A DNA stretch of 64,000 nucleotides, taken from Nepenthes gracilis (Eukaryota; Streptophyta; Magnoliopsida; Caryophyllales; Nepenthaceae). Under the pieces are notes generated by a model. It was not told the DNA's origin, did no database searches, and worked only from the letters and a program-made list of their open reading frames with translations. Position 1 is the stretch's first letter. Every line of letters starts with the position of its first letter. A program made the translations under genes and the position numbers. Positions 11,501-22,394 of the stretch are shown piece by piece. The stretch spans positions 27,752,037 to 27,816,036 of the forward strand of contig BSYO01000004.1 in the NCBI GenBank assembly GCA_033239525.1, in the 5' to 3' direction.

Positions 11501-14500
11501 AAAATATCTCCATTATACAATATTTTGGTTACACAAACTTCAATAATACAAGGACTTAGTACATTGTATCAACCAAATCGAGTAACAATGAGTACAAGAC
11601 AAAAAAGTAAAAAAATAACCGATAAATGTTCTTCTCAATTCCAAAAACAATGTACCCAAGGTCTGCGGAAACTGGAATTCAATTTGGAATTTAACTGGAT
11701 GCTTGAATCTTCCTCTTTTTCATTTTCTCTCTTTTTTTCTTCTTTTTCTCTTACTGATGGCGCCCTACGAAGAATGCAAGCGGTTTATCCTAAAAACACG
11801 TTGGCGCATTTTTATATTGTGAGCTGCGTTGAGTGCTCATCAGGTGCGCCTCGAGCACGGGTGTCTCGGTAAACGGCACCTCAGGCGTCCCTCGGGCGTG
11901 TCTCGAGTGTGCCTCTTTTGGAATCAGCGACTCAGGTGCCCCTCAAGCTTGCTTCGAGCTTGCCTCGAGCGCGCTCATAGCATTTGGCGCATCAAGCGCG
12001 TTGTTACTGAATCTGGCGCTTTGGGTCTTGGTTACACACACGAAAACCTCCTCGATCGTACTACCAATCGGCACGTCAAATGGTATGGGTTTACACGGGA
12101 GTAACCCATAACCCAACAATTGGAAGGATAAGAACATTATTTGCATTACATTGCTGGGAGAGGCAAATTGTGATGATGAATTTGGATACGGATTAGTGTA
12201 CTGATGATAGATAAAGTAGACCAACATTTATAATAGGGAGAGCTTCTTGTATTTCGCTTTGGATGAATTACATGGTACCTTGATGTGTTCGGGCAAACGG
12301 GCGTTCGGACAGAATGCTTCTGAGCGCAGCGACTGAGAGGACAAAACATTCGGACAGAGAGACAACGCTCGGACGGACAGTTAATAAGGAGAGACGGATA
12401 GCCGAGAGAAACACACGAGATTTAACGTGGAAACCCTTCTGTAACCGAAGGGAAAAACCACGGAAGCAGAGTCAAATCGCAAATCCACTATGTGAAATAG
12501 ATTACAAACCTTCAAGATGGAATATCCGCTACACACCCGAGAAACCAAAGATAAAAATGCTCCAGAGTAAACCAAGAAAAATACTCTTTTCTTTCACTCT
12601 TTATTTTTCTCTTTCTCCCTTCTCTCACCGGTGGTGCACTCCTCTTCTTCATTCACAATAGTCCTTTTGCTCTCTCCAAGATCGCTCTCTCAATCTTGCT
12701 CTCCCTCTCTATTCAGCTCAGCCGGCAGGAGTCCATCTATATAGTCACAAGGGGCTTAGACCCAGCCAGCCACCGTACTGCCAATAGGGTGGCAGGGCCA
12801 TGTCCCTTAGGCCTGCCATGGCAGGCCAGACCGACGTGCGGGATAGCGATCGACACACTGAAAGTTGAGGCCGCCGCCCACCCGCAACACGCGCAGGCTG
12901 CAGAGTCTCTTGAGAAAGTCAACGCCTAGGCTTCATAGTCCTTGTCCATGTCCTCAGCGACCTCTCGACATGACGTCTCTAATGAGTCATCGTCCACTAT
13001 TTCCCCAACTTTTCGGACAATAGTTCCCGGACGAACCCTTCAGCCATAGCTCCTCCTCAATAGTCATCGTCCAATTCTTCCAGCTACCCCGAGGACGAAC
13101 GTTTTCGGATTTATCCAAACGTCCGCGTCCATTTGTCCCCACAAGTCCGTGGATACAAACACCACAAGAGAGTGACCCCAACATGATGGGCTACTTGTGA
13201 ACCCATTTAAAACTCCTGCAAAAATCACCGACACGATTTTTTCTCATTTCATAAATTTTTCTTCTTTTGAAGTCTAAAATTATCTCATATTTCTCATTCT
13301 GGTGTCTGACATTTTTTCTTGGAAGCATGTAGATTTCTTCTACGAGATTAATGACATTTTGACATTCACCAGTGGCTTTTTGTAGGTCCAACAGCTTTCT
13401 TCATCATGCATACAGGAAACAGAGAAAATAAATGCTGCTATAGAAAGAGAAGAAACTCTGAGGAGAATTGCTGTCGAAGAGAAAGAGAAGCATTTGGAAG
13501 CAGTCAAAGAAGCGGAGACAGCAAAGAGCTTGCTGGCAAAAATATCTTGTGAAAGGCAAAGGGCTGAGCTCAATGCCCTAAAAGAGTCCTCAGAGAAGCA
13601 GAAGATTTTTGACGCTCTTATTACTGCTGATAGGGGTTATAGAAGGTATACTGTAGATGAGATTAAGGCAGCAACAGATTCCTTCTCCGAGAGTAAGGTA
13701 ATTGGCAAGGGCAGTTATGGAAAAGTTTACAAAGGCAATCTTGATCACGCAGTAGTTGCAATTAAGGTCCTTCAACGTGATGCATCCGACAAGAAAGAGC
13801 AGTTTCTGCAGGAAGTATGTTTACCTTTTCTTTCTAATTTCAGTTGATTGACCAAGAACTTTCACTCTTCTTTCCATCTATTAGCAATTTAGATTTTGCA
13901 GTATTATTTCTGTTTGCCATAGATGTTAAATGCTATTTCATCCTTGATTTCCTAGTTCCTATCCAAAGAAAACCGTGAGAGAGAAAGAGAGAGAGAGAGA
14001 GGGAAGTGATGAAAATGTGATGACTGAATTTCTTTTGACTGGAATCAAGAGCATCTATGTTGATTGAATGAGAGAGAGAACCGAGAGAGAGAGAGAGAGG
14101 GAGAGGGAAGTGATGAAAATGTGATGACTGAATTTCTTTTGACTGGAATCAAGAGCATCTGAGTTGATTAAATGATATCAGAGAATTAGGGCTAAGTTTT
14201 TTTTTGAAAGTTGCGTATATGGTTGTTTTTTATATAGATATTTTGATGCATAGGGCATGGTTGAGAATGGGGATATTTGCAATAGAATGTGATGGGGTGT
14301 AAAGGAGGAATACTAGGAATTAAATCATCCAAGTAGGGGCAGACTATTGCATGGGCTCCCATATATATGAACTCACATCTACGATGATAGGAAAGTTTAT
14401 CTATGATATTTGTACTCATGACCTCCACAGTAAAATAGAGTGACTTTGCTGTTTTGCCTAGACTTTCCTGACTCATGCAAATTTTAAAAAATTAACATAA

Positions 14501-16365
14501 AAATGGTATGTAAAATATTAGAAAGAGAATTGAGGTCATCCACCTCCATATATTAACGTTAAAGGAAGCTGATAATTTAGTGTACTACTTTATTTATCTG
14601 ATATGTGTGTACAGGTGAACTCCTTGTGACACTAAATTATACGCAATCCACTTTTTAGTTTTTTGCTTTTGCACCAAATCTTTTACATTTGTCTTTTTTG
14701 TACACTTTGAATGAATTTTAGTTTCCAGATATAGTGTGTGCCAGAACTAGTCCTCAACAAAGACAAGGCATGAAATATTCTGACCCAAGGTTGGAAAAGA
14801 TCTACCTTCAGCCTATGTTGGACATGAAATGTTATGAAGTGAGACCATTCTCAAAATATTAGCTGGTATTTTAGATACTGGTCAATATCCCACATCAATA
14901 TTTTTCTATACTAAAAAATTGTTGCAATATGTCACCGTATACGTGATAATAGTCATCAGATTGTAGAAGTTTGATCCACATGTTTTGTGATATTTTTCAA
15001 TGATCAATGGGGATATCAAACTCAATTGTGATGAAATTGACTAAGACTATCCAAATATGTAAATATATATTAGGAGAGCCAATATTAATATATAATTGAG
15101 TTGTGATATGGTCATTGAAAAAAAACATTTTTACAAATCATTTGAAATGATTATTTGAAAAAAGATCATTTGAAATGATTAAATGAATTACCAGTACAAA
15201 AAACTTTTTGACTGATATTCACAGTAGTTTCTTCTTTCTTGTCTTCTCCCTACTGATGCTGCACCAGCATTCTCTTCCGATCCAGAGTAGAAGATGCTGA
15301 CAGTATTATTAACTTGTACTAGGCGAGAAGTTTCTTTCTGAAGTTTAGGTGTACTTGTTCAAAATGCCACAGGGACATATAAATCATCGATACCCAATTA
15401 TTTTGTGATTAGAGATCTTGTTGAAGCTGAGGAGTCTGCAAAAGTCAATGGTTGCCTTCAATTATTAAAAATTTTACTATACATCCACATTACAATGTTC
15501 ACTCTATTTTCTCCTGATCAGACATTTCATGAAATTCTAACTCAACAACTGACTGATCCCTGTGGTGTCCGCCAACTATCTGCAGGTTGAAATTCTTAGC
15601 CAGTTACACCATCCGAACATCATCTTGCTGCTAGGAGCATGCCCTGAAATCTGTTGCCTTGTCTATGAATACATGGAAAACGGAAGCCTTGAGGATGTTA
15701 TTTTCCACCAAAATGACAAGCCACCGCTTCCATGGTTTGCCAGGTTTAAGATAGCTTTCGAAATAGCTTGTGGGCTGGCATTTCTTCACTGCTCAAAGCC
15801 TGAACCAATTGTACACCGTGATCTAAAACCGGGCAACATCTTATTAGGGAGAAATTATATAAGCAAAATTAGTGATGTTGGGCTGGCTAAGATCCTATCA
15901 GACATTGTGCCTGATGGCATTACTCACTTTCAAATCTCAATAGTTGCTGGAACACTTTGCTATATGGATCCTGAGTACCAGAGAACTGGCACTGTCCGAC
16001 CAAAATCAGATCTATATTCCTTCGGCATTATACTGCTCCAGTTGTTGACTGGCCTTCACCCAAGTGGGCTTTTATTGGTCATGGAGAAGGTCGTTGAAAG
16101 TGGCTCATTGAGCAACAAGCTAGACAATTCTATCTCGGACTGGCCAGTTACTGAAGCAGAGGATCTGGCTCGTGTTGCCTTGGACTGCTGTGAGCTTAGG
16201 TGTAGAGATAGACCAGACCTTGAAACTGAAGTTCTCCCGGTTCTCAAGAGACTAGCTGATGCTGCAGATGCTAGCATGAAGGTTCAAAGAAACAGTGTTT
16301 TGCACCAAACCATTACTTCTGCCCAATCCTCAAAGGTGAACGTCGAGCTTCATAGATACTTTTGA
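8526..16365 (+). CDS. USP-coiled coil-protein kinase (RLCK IX/PUB family), U-box lost
   Basis: Exons inferred from GT-AG sites and family alignment: 8526-8682, 9583-9704, 9786-9901, 10132-10253, 10312-10523, 11091-11180, 13386-13814 and 15586-16365. They join without a frame break into 675 residues. Residues 1 to about 150 are a universal stress protein-like domain (start MTTVAVAVSSGG, RAVRWAAENLL, RRKLKGPGI-type segment). About 245-355 is charged coiled coil. The kinase spans about 374-640: glycine loop GKGSYG at 380-385, VAIK lysine at 400, HRDLKPGN from 493, DVG (usual in this family in place of DFG) at 513 and DPE at 544. Known relatives end in a U-box that recruits E2 enzymes, acting as cytoplasmic or membrane-associated kinase/E3 proteins. 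Here the frame stops at 16365 and only a broken U-box lies downstream. The intron at 10254-10311 is just 58 bp, near the plant minimum. Exact acceptors need RNA support. Confidence 0.85.
11354..12118 (-). mobile_element. Probable solo LTR, antisense, in kinase intron 6
   Basis: The right end reads ACCCAACA, followed by ATTGG at 12119-12123. ATTGG also occurs at 11349-11353, giving a candidate 5-bp target duplication. The left end (GATACAAC) is not a standard TG, so that boundary is less certain. Read on the minus strand it has the leader signature seen in other LTRs here, a run ending in TTTTCACGTAAAA near 11442-11460. The middle (11820-12000) is GC-rich with repeated CCTCGAGCGC-like words. 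No coding capacity is credible. A related LTR-like sequence lies at about 52365-53097. Confidence 0.55.
12286..13183 (-). mobile_element. Solo LTR, antisense, in kinase intron 6 (898 bp)
   Basis: Begins TGTTCGGGCA and ends GACCCCAACA, so it has TG...CA ends. It is flanked by perfect 5-bp duplications TGATG at 12281-12285 and 13184-13188. On the minus strand it starts TGTTGGGGTC, has a TATATAGATGG promoter motif near 12735-12745, and the U5-like signature GGTTTTTCCC...CCACGTTAAATC near 12416-12460. There are no internal genes. The isolated LTR with intact duplications implies LTR-LTR recombination after insertion into the intron. Confidence 0.85.
13815..15585 (+). other. Intron splitting the kinase N-lobe
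   Basis: Donor GTATGT follows FLQE and acceptor CTGCAG precedes VEILSQL, both matching conserved kinase sequence, so the 1771-bp intron is secure. Apart from the 104-bp duplication and small palindromic ATTTGAAATGAT repeats near 15135-15180 there is no further structure that I can identify. Confidence 0.75.
13981..14160 (+). repeat. GA microsatellites plus 104-bp tandem duplication
   Basis: A GA-repeat followed by GGGAAGTGATGAAAATG at 14001 recurs with the same order at 14105, a period of 104 bp. The copies are nearly identical through AGAGCATCT, which implies a recent duplication. It lies in the kinase gene intron 13815-15585. Confidence 0.85.
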
Positions 16366-17062
16366 TTTGCATATATGCACAGTACTCATTGGTTTGAGTC
16401 GTGGAAATGGCTCTTGTATAACGCAGAGTAAGACTGAATACAGGTTAACCAAAGTGCTCCGGTCTTTCTCGGACCCACATAGTGAATATTTTGTGCACTA
16501 GGCTACCCCATAGGAGTGGAATTCATGTCGTGTTGGATTTGGGTTTTGTTAACTTGTCAAAATTCTTCTAACACAAACCAACCTGTTTAATGATCCATGT
16601 GGAGTCTAGTCAAACCACAGAACATTGTTTTGTTTTGTGGGCATGTTTAATTGAATGTAATTTATTGTTGATACAAATTCTGTGAAGATATTGTATGTCT
16701 TATTTATGTGGTTCATGTACATATACATTACGAACTTTCTTGACACGAGATCCGAATGACACTACATAGCCACAAATACTCTGACATATGAATTAATTAA
16801 TGTGCTTTCTTATGCAAAAACAAGATTATTATGACCTATTAATGAACTTAGAAGTGAAATAGGTCATCTTATTTTCAACCCGTTTATTAAGTTAAGCATT
16901 TTTGTCTACCCATTTATTCTGTGCATTGAGTCATGTGGAGGATTATTTGTTTACCTGCAAACTCAACTGATACTATTTGCCTTTACTAATTTTCGTTTCT
17001 CAATTCTTCCTTTTTCTTTTTTCTGCTTTCTATCTTGTATCATTCTGTGGTATGTAATGCAG
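16366..17062. other. 3' flank or former last intron of the kinase gene
   Basis: A GTGAAC donor at 16336 and a TGCAG acceptor ending at 17062 suggest this was the intron before the U-box exon. Use of that splice would replace the last residues and reach a stop at 17111-17113. No U-box CPI motif or other coding segment was found in between. Confidence 0.5.
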
Positions 17063-17200
17063 GAAACAATGAAGGATCAAAAAACACGATGTACCACCAG
17101 TAAAAAGGGTTAAACTGGGGCATTTTTCGCTCACCAGAATAAAGCCTTGCGTTCTACAATACGAGAATGGAAGTGTCGCTTGTGGCATCCTCAACCTCCA
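17063..17200 (+). pseudogene. Relic of the U-box exon of the kinase gene
   Basis: After a TGCAG acceptor, three-frame reading recovers the second half of a plant U-box. HDVPPVKRVKLGH is in one frame (about 17085-17123) and NKALRSTIREWKC is in another (about 17139-17180), so at least one frameshift separates them, and a TGA at 17070-17072 precedes the first. The U-box front half, with its cysteine-proline-isoleucine motif and DGxTYE loop, is missing. In family members this module gives E3 ligase activity. A solo LTR inserted about 160 bp downstream. Confidence 0.78.
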
Positions 17201-17357
17201 CAAGTAAAGGATGTATTATTTTTGTGGTCTAACATGAATTGCAAAGGTAATCATGCAAAATTTTGTGGTTTATGTTTTTCTTCTTCTGAATAATTTATTG
17301 TATATGCACAAACAATCTGTGGGTTAAGATTGATTAAATATGTTTTATTGAGTAAAT

Positions 17358-18001
17358 TGTTGGAAGTCTCTCCCATGAAGAAATTCCGGTCAACATGACG
17401 TTGATCGGAAGGGCGGTCAACATGACGGATGTTGAAGGGCCTCAACGAGGATATTGAAGGGCCGCATTTCTGAGGATGGCCACCAAGCTCATTAAGGCAA
17501 CACAGAAAGATCTCCATGACTAAAGGGGAGTAGGTTGACCTACCTATTTAGGTAACCTTGGAAACCCAAGATAACGGACCTGCCTTCTGCTGCTGCAGGC
17601 ATGCGCCGTCTACTGCTAGGCTGATACATGCCTCTTGGGAACCGTGCACCTACCATAAGGAAGGACGTGTTGGTTCAGCTGCTGAAACCTTTGTATATCC
17701 TATATATATGTGTGGGTGGTAAGCAGAAAGAGTGAGAAGAGAGTAGAAGAGCAGAGTGTGTGAGAGTAAGAAAGAAAAACAGAGGAGTGGAAGAAGGCCC
17801 GACTGAGTGTGTGAGCATTTTCGCCTTACTGTTTGTAATCTTTATCTCATACATAGTACAATTTTTCGGACTCAACGTCCCGTGATTTTTCCCTTGATTC
17901 ATAAGGGTTTTCCACGTAAATATCGGTTGTCATTATTTTTCTTTCCTTCTCTTCGATCTCTTTGTGCTTGTGACGGTAGGCCGCCCCATTTCCGGCCAAC
18001 A
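17358..18001 (+). mobile_element. Solo LTR (644 bp)
   Basis: Begins TGTTGGAAGTC and ends GGCCAACA, flanked by perfect 5-bp duplications TAAAT at 17353-17357 and 18002-18006. It contains a CCTATATATATG promoter-like TATA near 17698-17709 and the U5 motif GGTTTTCCACGTAAA near 17908-17922. No genes. It is a different family from the 18322 LTR. Confidence 0.88.
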
Positions 18002-18321
18002 TAAATTTGGTTTAAACTTCAATTCAACAACGCTTTGAGGCTCACTTGTTGAAGTGTAAATGACATTGAATTTGAAGTGCTGTAGCAATATTCACATTCC
18101 AGGAATTTGAGTCCGTAGCTTTTCATCGAAGTGAAAATGAACACATCAACGTTCTTATCTTTATTCCTATCCAGTTATACTTTTAAGAATTATTTAATAT
18201 ATTTATACTATATTTTATTTTATTTAACCAAACGAATCATAAGTGCAATTTTTTTTTTTTCGTTATAGTCATGCCCATTTTACACCTCATATGGTTTTTT
18301 CTTTTTATAAAGAAACAAAAT

Positions 18322-19161
18322 TGTTGGGCCGCAATATAGAGGCCCATAAAAGCACGGCCAAGAGAAGGGCCCAAGTAAGAAGCCCAAGGGCCGAGAGCCC
18401 AAGAAGTCTTTAAAACTGCCCGGGCGGCCAGGAAGAGACGCCCGGACTTTTCCCCAGAAGGCCCCCCAAGAGCTGCTTCATCTCACGAGACCACAAACCC
18501 ACGAGGAGCATCACAACCAGACGAGGACCGCCCATCCATGACCGGGAGTGCTAGCTAGCCTACTTCGTCGGTTTTCAAGAAAGCACACTGCTGGGCCGCC
18601 GTCTCAACAGGGCACGCACGCCTGGTCAAACCCAGGCACGCCTGCCACACTCAAGGCCGAGATCTGCCGACCCCGTCCGCATGCCACTCCACGGGCGTCG
18701 CAGCATTAAAGGGAGTCGGTGGACTAACTCCTCAACACTCCCACGTGTCTTCTCCCATCTGGCTCCTCCTATAAATACTCAAAGAAAGCCCCTTTCAAAG
18801 AAACAACTCTCATCAGGACTTTGACCGGGATACTCTCTCCTCAAGACTAACTCCCAAAGAAGAGTAAAAGCTCCCTCCTAGTTTCCTTTAGGAGAGAAAC
18901 ACAAAGCATGAGGCAGGGAAGGGATTAACCCTTATAACTGTACTTTGTAAAATTTCCAACCCATATAGTGAAGCTCTTTTCAGGCCCTGAGCCTCGTGGT
19001 TTTTCCTCCCCGTTCACAAGGAGGCTTTTCACGTAAAAAATCCGATCTCAATCTTCATCTCGTGTCTAATACCTCACACACTTGTGTTGCCTGGTAACCA
19101 CGGATCGGACTGAACACACCCCTTATCAACGACCCTAGATCCGCGGAACCAGAACGCAACA
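18322..19161 (+). repeat. 5' LTR of the 18322-23259 element
   Basis: 840 bp, TGTTGGGCCG...CGCAACA. Carries a CACGTG box at 18742-18747, a TATAAATA box at 18770-18777 and the U5 signature CCACGAGG-type region (GAGCCTCGTGGTTTTTCC near 18990-19007). The order G-box, TATA, then start region is the expected U3-R-U5 layout. Confidence 0.92.
18742..18777 (+). promoter_or_regulatory. LTR promoter: G-box plus TATA box
   Basis: CACGTG at 18742-18747 lies 28 bp upstream of TATAAATA at 18770. The same pair occurs in the 3' LTR (22828 and 22861) and in the solo LTR at 23536 (24225 and 24258). The arrangement is typical of a plant core promoter with a bZIP/bHLH-type G-box. Activity is inferred, not shown. 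Confidence 0.6.
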
Positions 19162-19178
19162 TTGGCGCCGTCTGTGGG
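19162..19178 (+). other. Primer binding site-like sequence
   Basis: TTGGCGCCGTCTGTGGG begins immediately after the CA end of the 5' LTR. The equivalent spot in the element at 56455 reads TTGGCGCCTTCTATGGG. Position and conservation support a tRNA primer site; I do not assign the tRNA. Confidence 0.7.
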
Positions 19179-19200
19179 AAGGAAGAACAAAAAACTCACG

Positions 19201-19915
19201 GCTTCCCACTCCCCTACAACAAACAACGCCCCAACAATGCTCAGCAGACAAGGCAGCACGTCCACCCGGAAGGAGGAGCGCCACGACGGGTGTCTCCGTC
19301 AAGCGGGAAGTAAAGGCGGCCGACCGGCTTGCGCAAGTTGGCGCGAGAAGGTGGACCCTCACAAGAGTGTCGCAACCTCCGAGAGAAGGCGGGCGAGCCT
19401 CACCCCACGCTCCGAAAGCCCCGTGCAACGGAACATCGGCGCGGGCTCAAAGGCGAGTCAGGGAGTACCTCACGGAAAGAAGTCCATGGTCGGCCCCATC
19501 AAGGAGGGGGCTCAAGAGGCTCGGAAGACCCCCCAGGCCGGCGAAACAACTCGGCCGAGAGAACGAGAAGACCCCCTGCCCCGAGGACGGGGAAGGAAGG
19601 AGAAGGGCGCGCCCACCGGAAGACCCAACGACCATCCCGGGCATGATAAGCCCGAGCGGATGGTCCTTGGGAGAAAGACACTCGGCCCATTGGCCTTCAC
19701 ACTCCCTCACCATATCAGAAATCGGGGACGAGTTCAAGATGGCCCAGGGCGTTGAAGAACCCGAGAGGGAGGCGACCGGTGGGAATCTTGTCATTACCAT
19801 GGCAGCCGCGCCACGATGCCGAGGACCGCACGGCTACGAGCGGAAATTGGCGGGTCGGAAGGATATCTCGACCGCTTCTCCCACGACCGGGTGCCTCCTC
19901 CTTCCATAATGGGCG
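19201..19915 (+). pseudogene. Degenerate gag N-terminal region
   Basis: GC-rich, purine-rich sequence whose overlapping open frames are rich in Arg, Pro, Glu and Gly, with no stable domain. It occupies the gag position, and an EFKM tetrapeptide near 19730-19741 resembles the FKMP that opens the conserved gag domain in the 56455 element. After that point the gag core is absent, which suggests the internal deletion starts here. The several overlapping frames of 100-200 residues are a by-product of high GC and are not separate genes. Confidence 0.5.
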
Positions 19916-20079
19916 CGGGTGACAAAAAAAAAAAGAGAGAGAGGAAGAAACAGAAAAGGCCCTGGGGACCACTCAATGTAAGAAAAAATGTGCATTAATA
20001 AAAACGTGCATTTGTTACCTTAACCATGAAGCGTTCCCGTACCCTCTCCTCGACAGTGAAGCAACTCACAGCCTTCAAC

Positions 20080-20460
20080 AAACAAAACTTGGGCGCCAAC
20101 CCGAGCGGTCGGACCCAAGGCCTCGATAAAACTTGGCCTCCTAACCCGAGCGGTCGGACCCACCGTCCCCAAAACTTGGGCGCCTAACTCGAGGCGGCCC
20201 AGTCGGACCTCGTCGAGCAACAAAACTTGGGCGCCCGACTCAGCGGCCCCAGAACCTCGGCCAAAACTGGCGCAAAACCTCCCCCCGCCCCGGTCGGACC
20301 CAGTGGTAAACTTGGCGCTGGCCCTAGCCACGGACCCAGTAATCGAGCAACAAAACTTGGCGCCAACCCGAGCTTCCGTCGGACTCGTGGAATCGGCGTG
20401 GAATCACTGCGGCCACACTGGCCCTAAAATTCGAACCCCGCGGTCAAAACCCAAAAACTT
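20080..20460 (+). repeat. Degenerate tandem repeats in the element 3' untranslated region
   Basis: Repeated words AAAACTTGG(G)CGCC, CCGAGCGGTCGGACC and relatives recur roughly every 40-70 bp. Comparable but shorter repeats (CAAAAACTTGGCA, GACCGAGCGGCTC) occur at 63040-63165 in the other Tat element, at the same place after pol. Hypervariable tandem repeats in this region are known for plant Tat/Ogre-type elements. Confidence 0.7.
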
Positions 20461-20748
20461 CGGCTGTGACAAACGGTCCTACCGGGCGAAAAAATAATGC
20501 CGAAAGGCTAAAAGCTAGAAGTCCCTAAAAGGACCGCTTGCCTAAGTCCCAAAGGGGCAAAGGGTTGTGCACCTCAAGGGAGTCACCCACTTGAAACAAA
20601 AAAGTTAGGCGCTGTATGACGCGCCGCCAAAAAAAAAAAAAAAAGAGAAGACACGAAAAGAAACGTCCGAAACCTTAAAGCGAAAAGGACAAAGTCTTAT
20701 TCATGAAGATGATTTTACGTGGTATGGCAAAAAATAAGGGACAACATC
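20461..20748. other. Non-coding part of the element interior
   Basis: An A-tract (about 20629-20644) and short purine-rich stretches, with no coding signal. It separates the tandem repeats from the 3' end of the antisense ORF. Confidence 0.5.
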
Positions 20749-20749
20749 T

Positions 20750-22009
20750 CAAGGGGGTGCCTCGGCTTCCTCCTCTTTGAGTCCGTGAAAGATCCGTCTG
20801 CCCATCTCGAACCGCCTCCTCGGGCGTAAGAGGCTCACCATCGGGCCACTGTCCGAGGGGTCGAGGAAAGGCCTACCATCGACGCCGTATAAGTCTTCCA
20901 CGCTCAAGGCGCCGGCATTCCCGGGATCGAGGACGGCAAAATCGTGGACGGATCAATCGCGCCACTCGGGCGACACGTGGAACACCGTCCCAAACTTGCC
21001 GTCCGGCCAGAGTCATCTCAAGACCAGGGGCGTCCTCGTCTCTCCTCTGGCGAGGATTCGATCTCGAAGGAGGCCACGCTGCCGCAGGTCCTTGATGAGA
21101 CTCTCCCAAAAAGCGATCTTCTCTTTAGCTCCAATGTCAACTTTCTGATTGCGGAAAGAGCGGCCTCGAGAACCTCATTTCCAGGCAAGGATCGAAGATC
21201 ACCCCCACTAGTCCGAAAACGGCCGAATCAAAATCCTCATTTCAGAAACCTCGTGAAAGCAAAGCACAAATATCAAAATCCTCATCATCACTCAAAGAGC
21301 GCTCAGCAGTGGGTCCCCCGATCCTCGGCCTCTCCTTGGCCTTTATGGAAGAAGCTGGGCCGGGAGCCTCCTCCCGCGGTCCCCACTTGGCTACCCTGAA
21401 TTTATCAGTAGTCAGCTAGATGTTGCACTTGTTCAAATGGAAGCTCCACAGATTGGTCAACACTAAGTCTGTGTGTGCCTTCACTTCCTCCCGATCCTCC
21501 CTCGAAGGGTCAGAGCAATACTGGCTAGCCACCTTTCCCCACGTGGTAGGGATGGCCCAGTGCTCGTAGACGCCGAGAAAGAAGAACTTGTCCTTCCACC
21601 GCCTCGTGGAATCTGGGTTGCCACCACACAGCGAAGAAAATTCCGGGCGGGGAGTCATTACGATCCAGTCAAGGTTCTGCGTAAAGCGGAACATCACCTT
21701 GACCGTCAAAGCTCAAGAGCTTCTCACGCACCGGGAAGAAGACGCCAGGACACATACCTCATCGCATTCTTGAAACTGTGAGGGGCACCTCGCCCTCGTA
21801 ATGTCATAGAGCTCCTCCGAAATGGAAAACCGTAGCTCACCTTTGATGTGGGCCTCGTAAACGGTGATGAAGCCGTCCGAGGTATAGCGCCCTATCACGC
21901 GCTTCCGAATCATCATGGCCATAGACTCAGGGATTTGATATTGAGCTCGAATCTCCGCGAGCTTGTCGAGCGTCACCGTGGAAGCAATGTCTCTCACTCC
22001 AGGCGCCAT
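20750..22009 (-). pseudogene. Antisense ORF (aORF) of Tat-type retrotransposon, broken
   Basis: Read on the minus strand from an ATG at 22009 (MAPGVRDIAS), the sequence contains ESMAMMIRKR, GFITVYEAHIKGELRFSI, then in another frame WIVMTPRPEFSSL and RRWKDKFFFLGVYEHW. Further on come WESLIKDLRQRGLLRDRI and an acidic tail EMGRRIFHGLKEEEAEAPP ending near 20750. The GF(V/I)TxYExH and WKxxFFF motifs match the plant protein group usually annotated as putative gypsy-type transposon or plant transposon protein, found antisense between pol and the 3' LTR in Tat-clade elements. Its function is unknown. Stops and at least one frame change show that this copy is inactive unless introns remove them. Confidence 0.65.
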
Positions 22010-22394
22010 GAAAGCCAAAGAACAAAGGAGAAGACGAAACTCGAACGGAGAAGAAAACGAAAAGTAGGCACGAAGATGAAAAGTCAGGGCAAAAAGGTGT
22101 TTAAATAAACCCTAGAGTACGGAAAGGCGTACTCATTGCCCTTGCCACGCGTCGACAGGCCATTCGCCTCAGAAGTCTGGTAATCACTCCTTCCCAAGGC
22201 ACCTGATAGCACGTCACATCAGCAGGATACGGCATTTAATGCTCCAAAGACCACAGGTCCTGGGGACAACCTCCCATCAAGCTCACACCTTGTGCTTCGC
22301 CGCCAGACACATGCTCTCGGACGACCGACACCTCCAACAGGCTAGCGACTTCATGCCAATGACCGGAATCTCGGGTCCTTTGGCATGGGGGCTA

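Noticed and set aside
11829..12929. Multiple open frames near 11.8-12.9 kb
   Set aside because: They fall inside the two antisense solo LTRs within a kinase intron; no protein family is visible.
19162..20000. Several overlapping open frames of 100-200 codons on both strands
   Set aside because: They lie in a GC-rich retrotransposon interior, overlap one another and lack domains. They are better explained as gag debris and composition.
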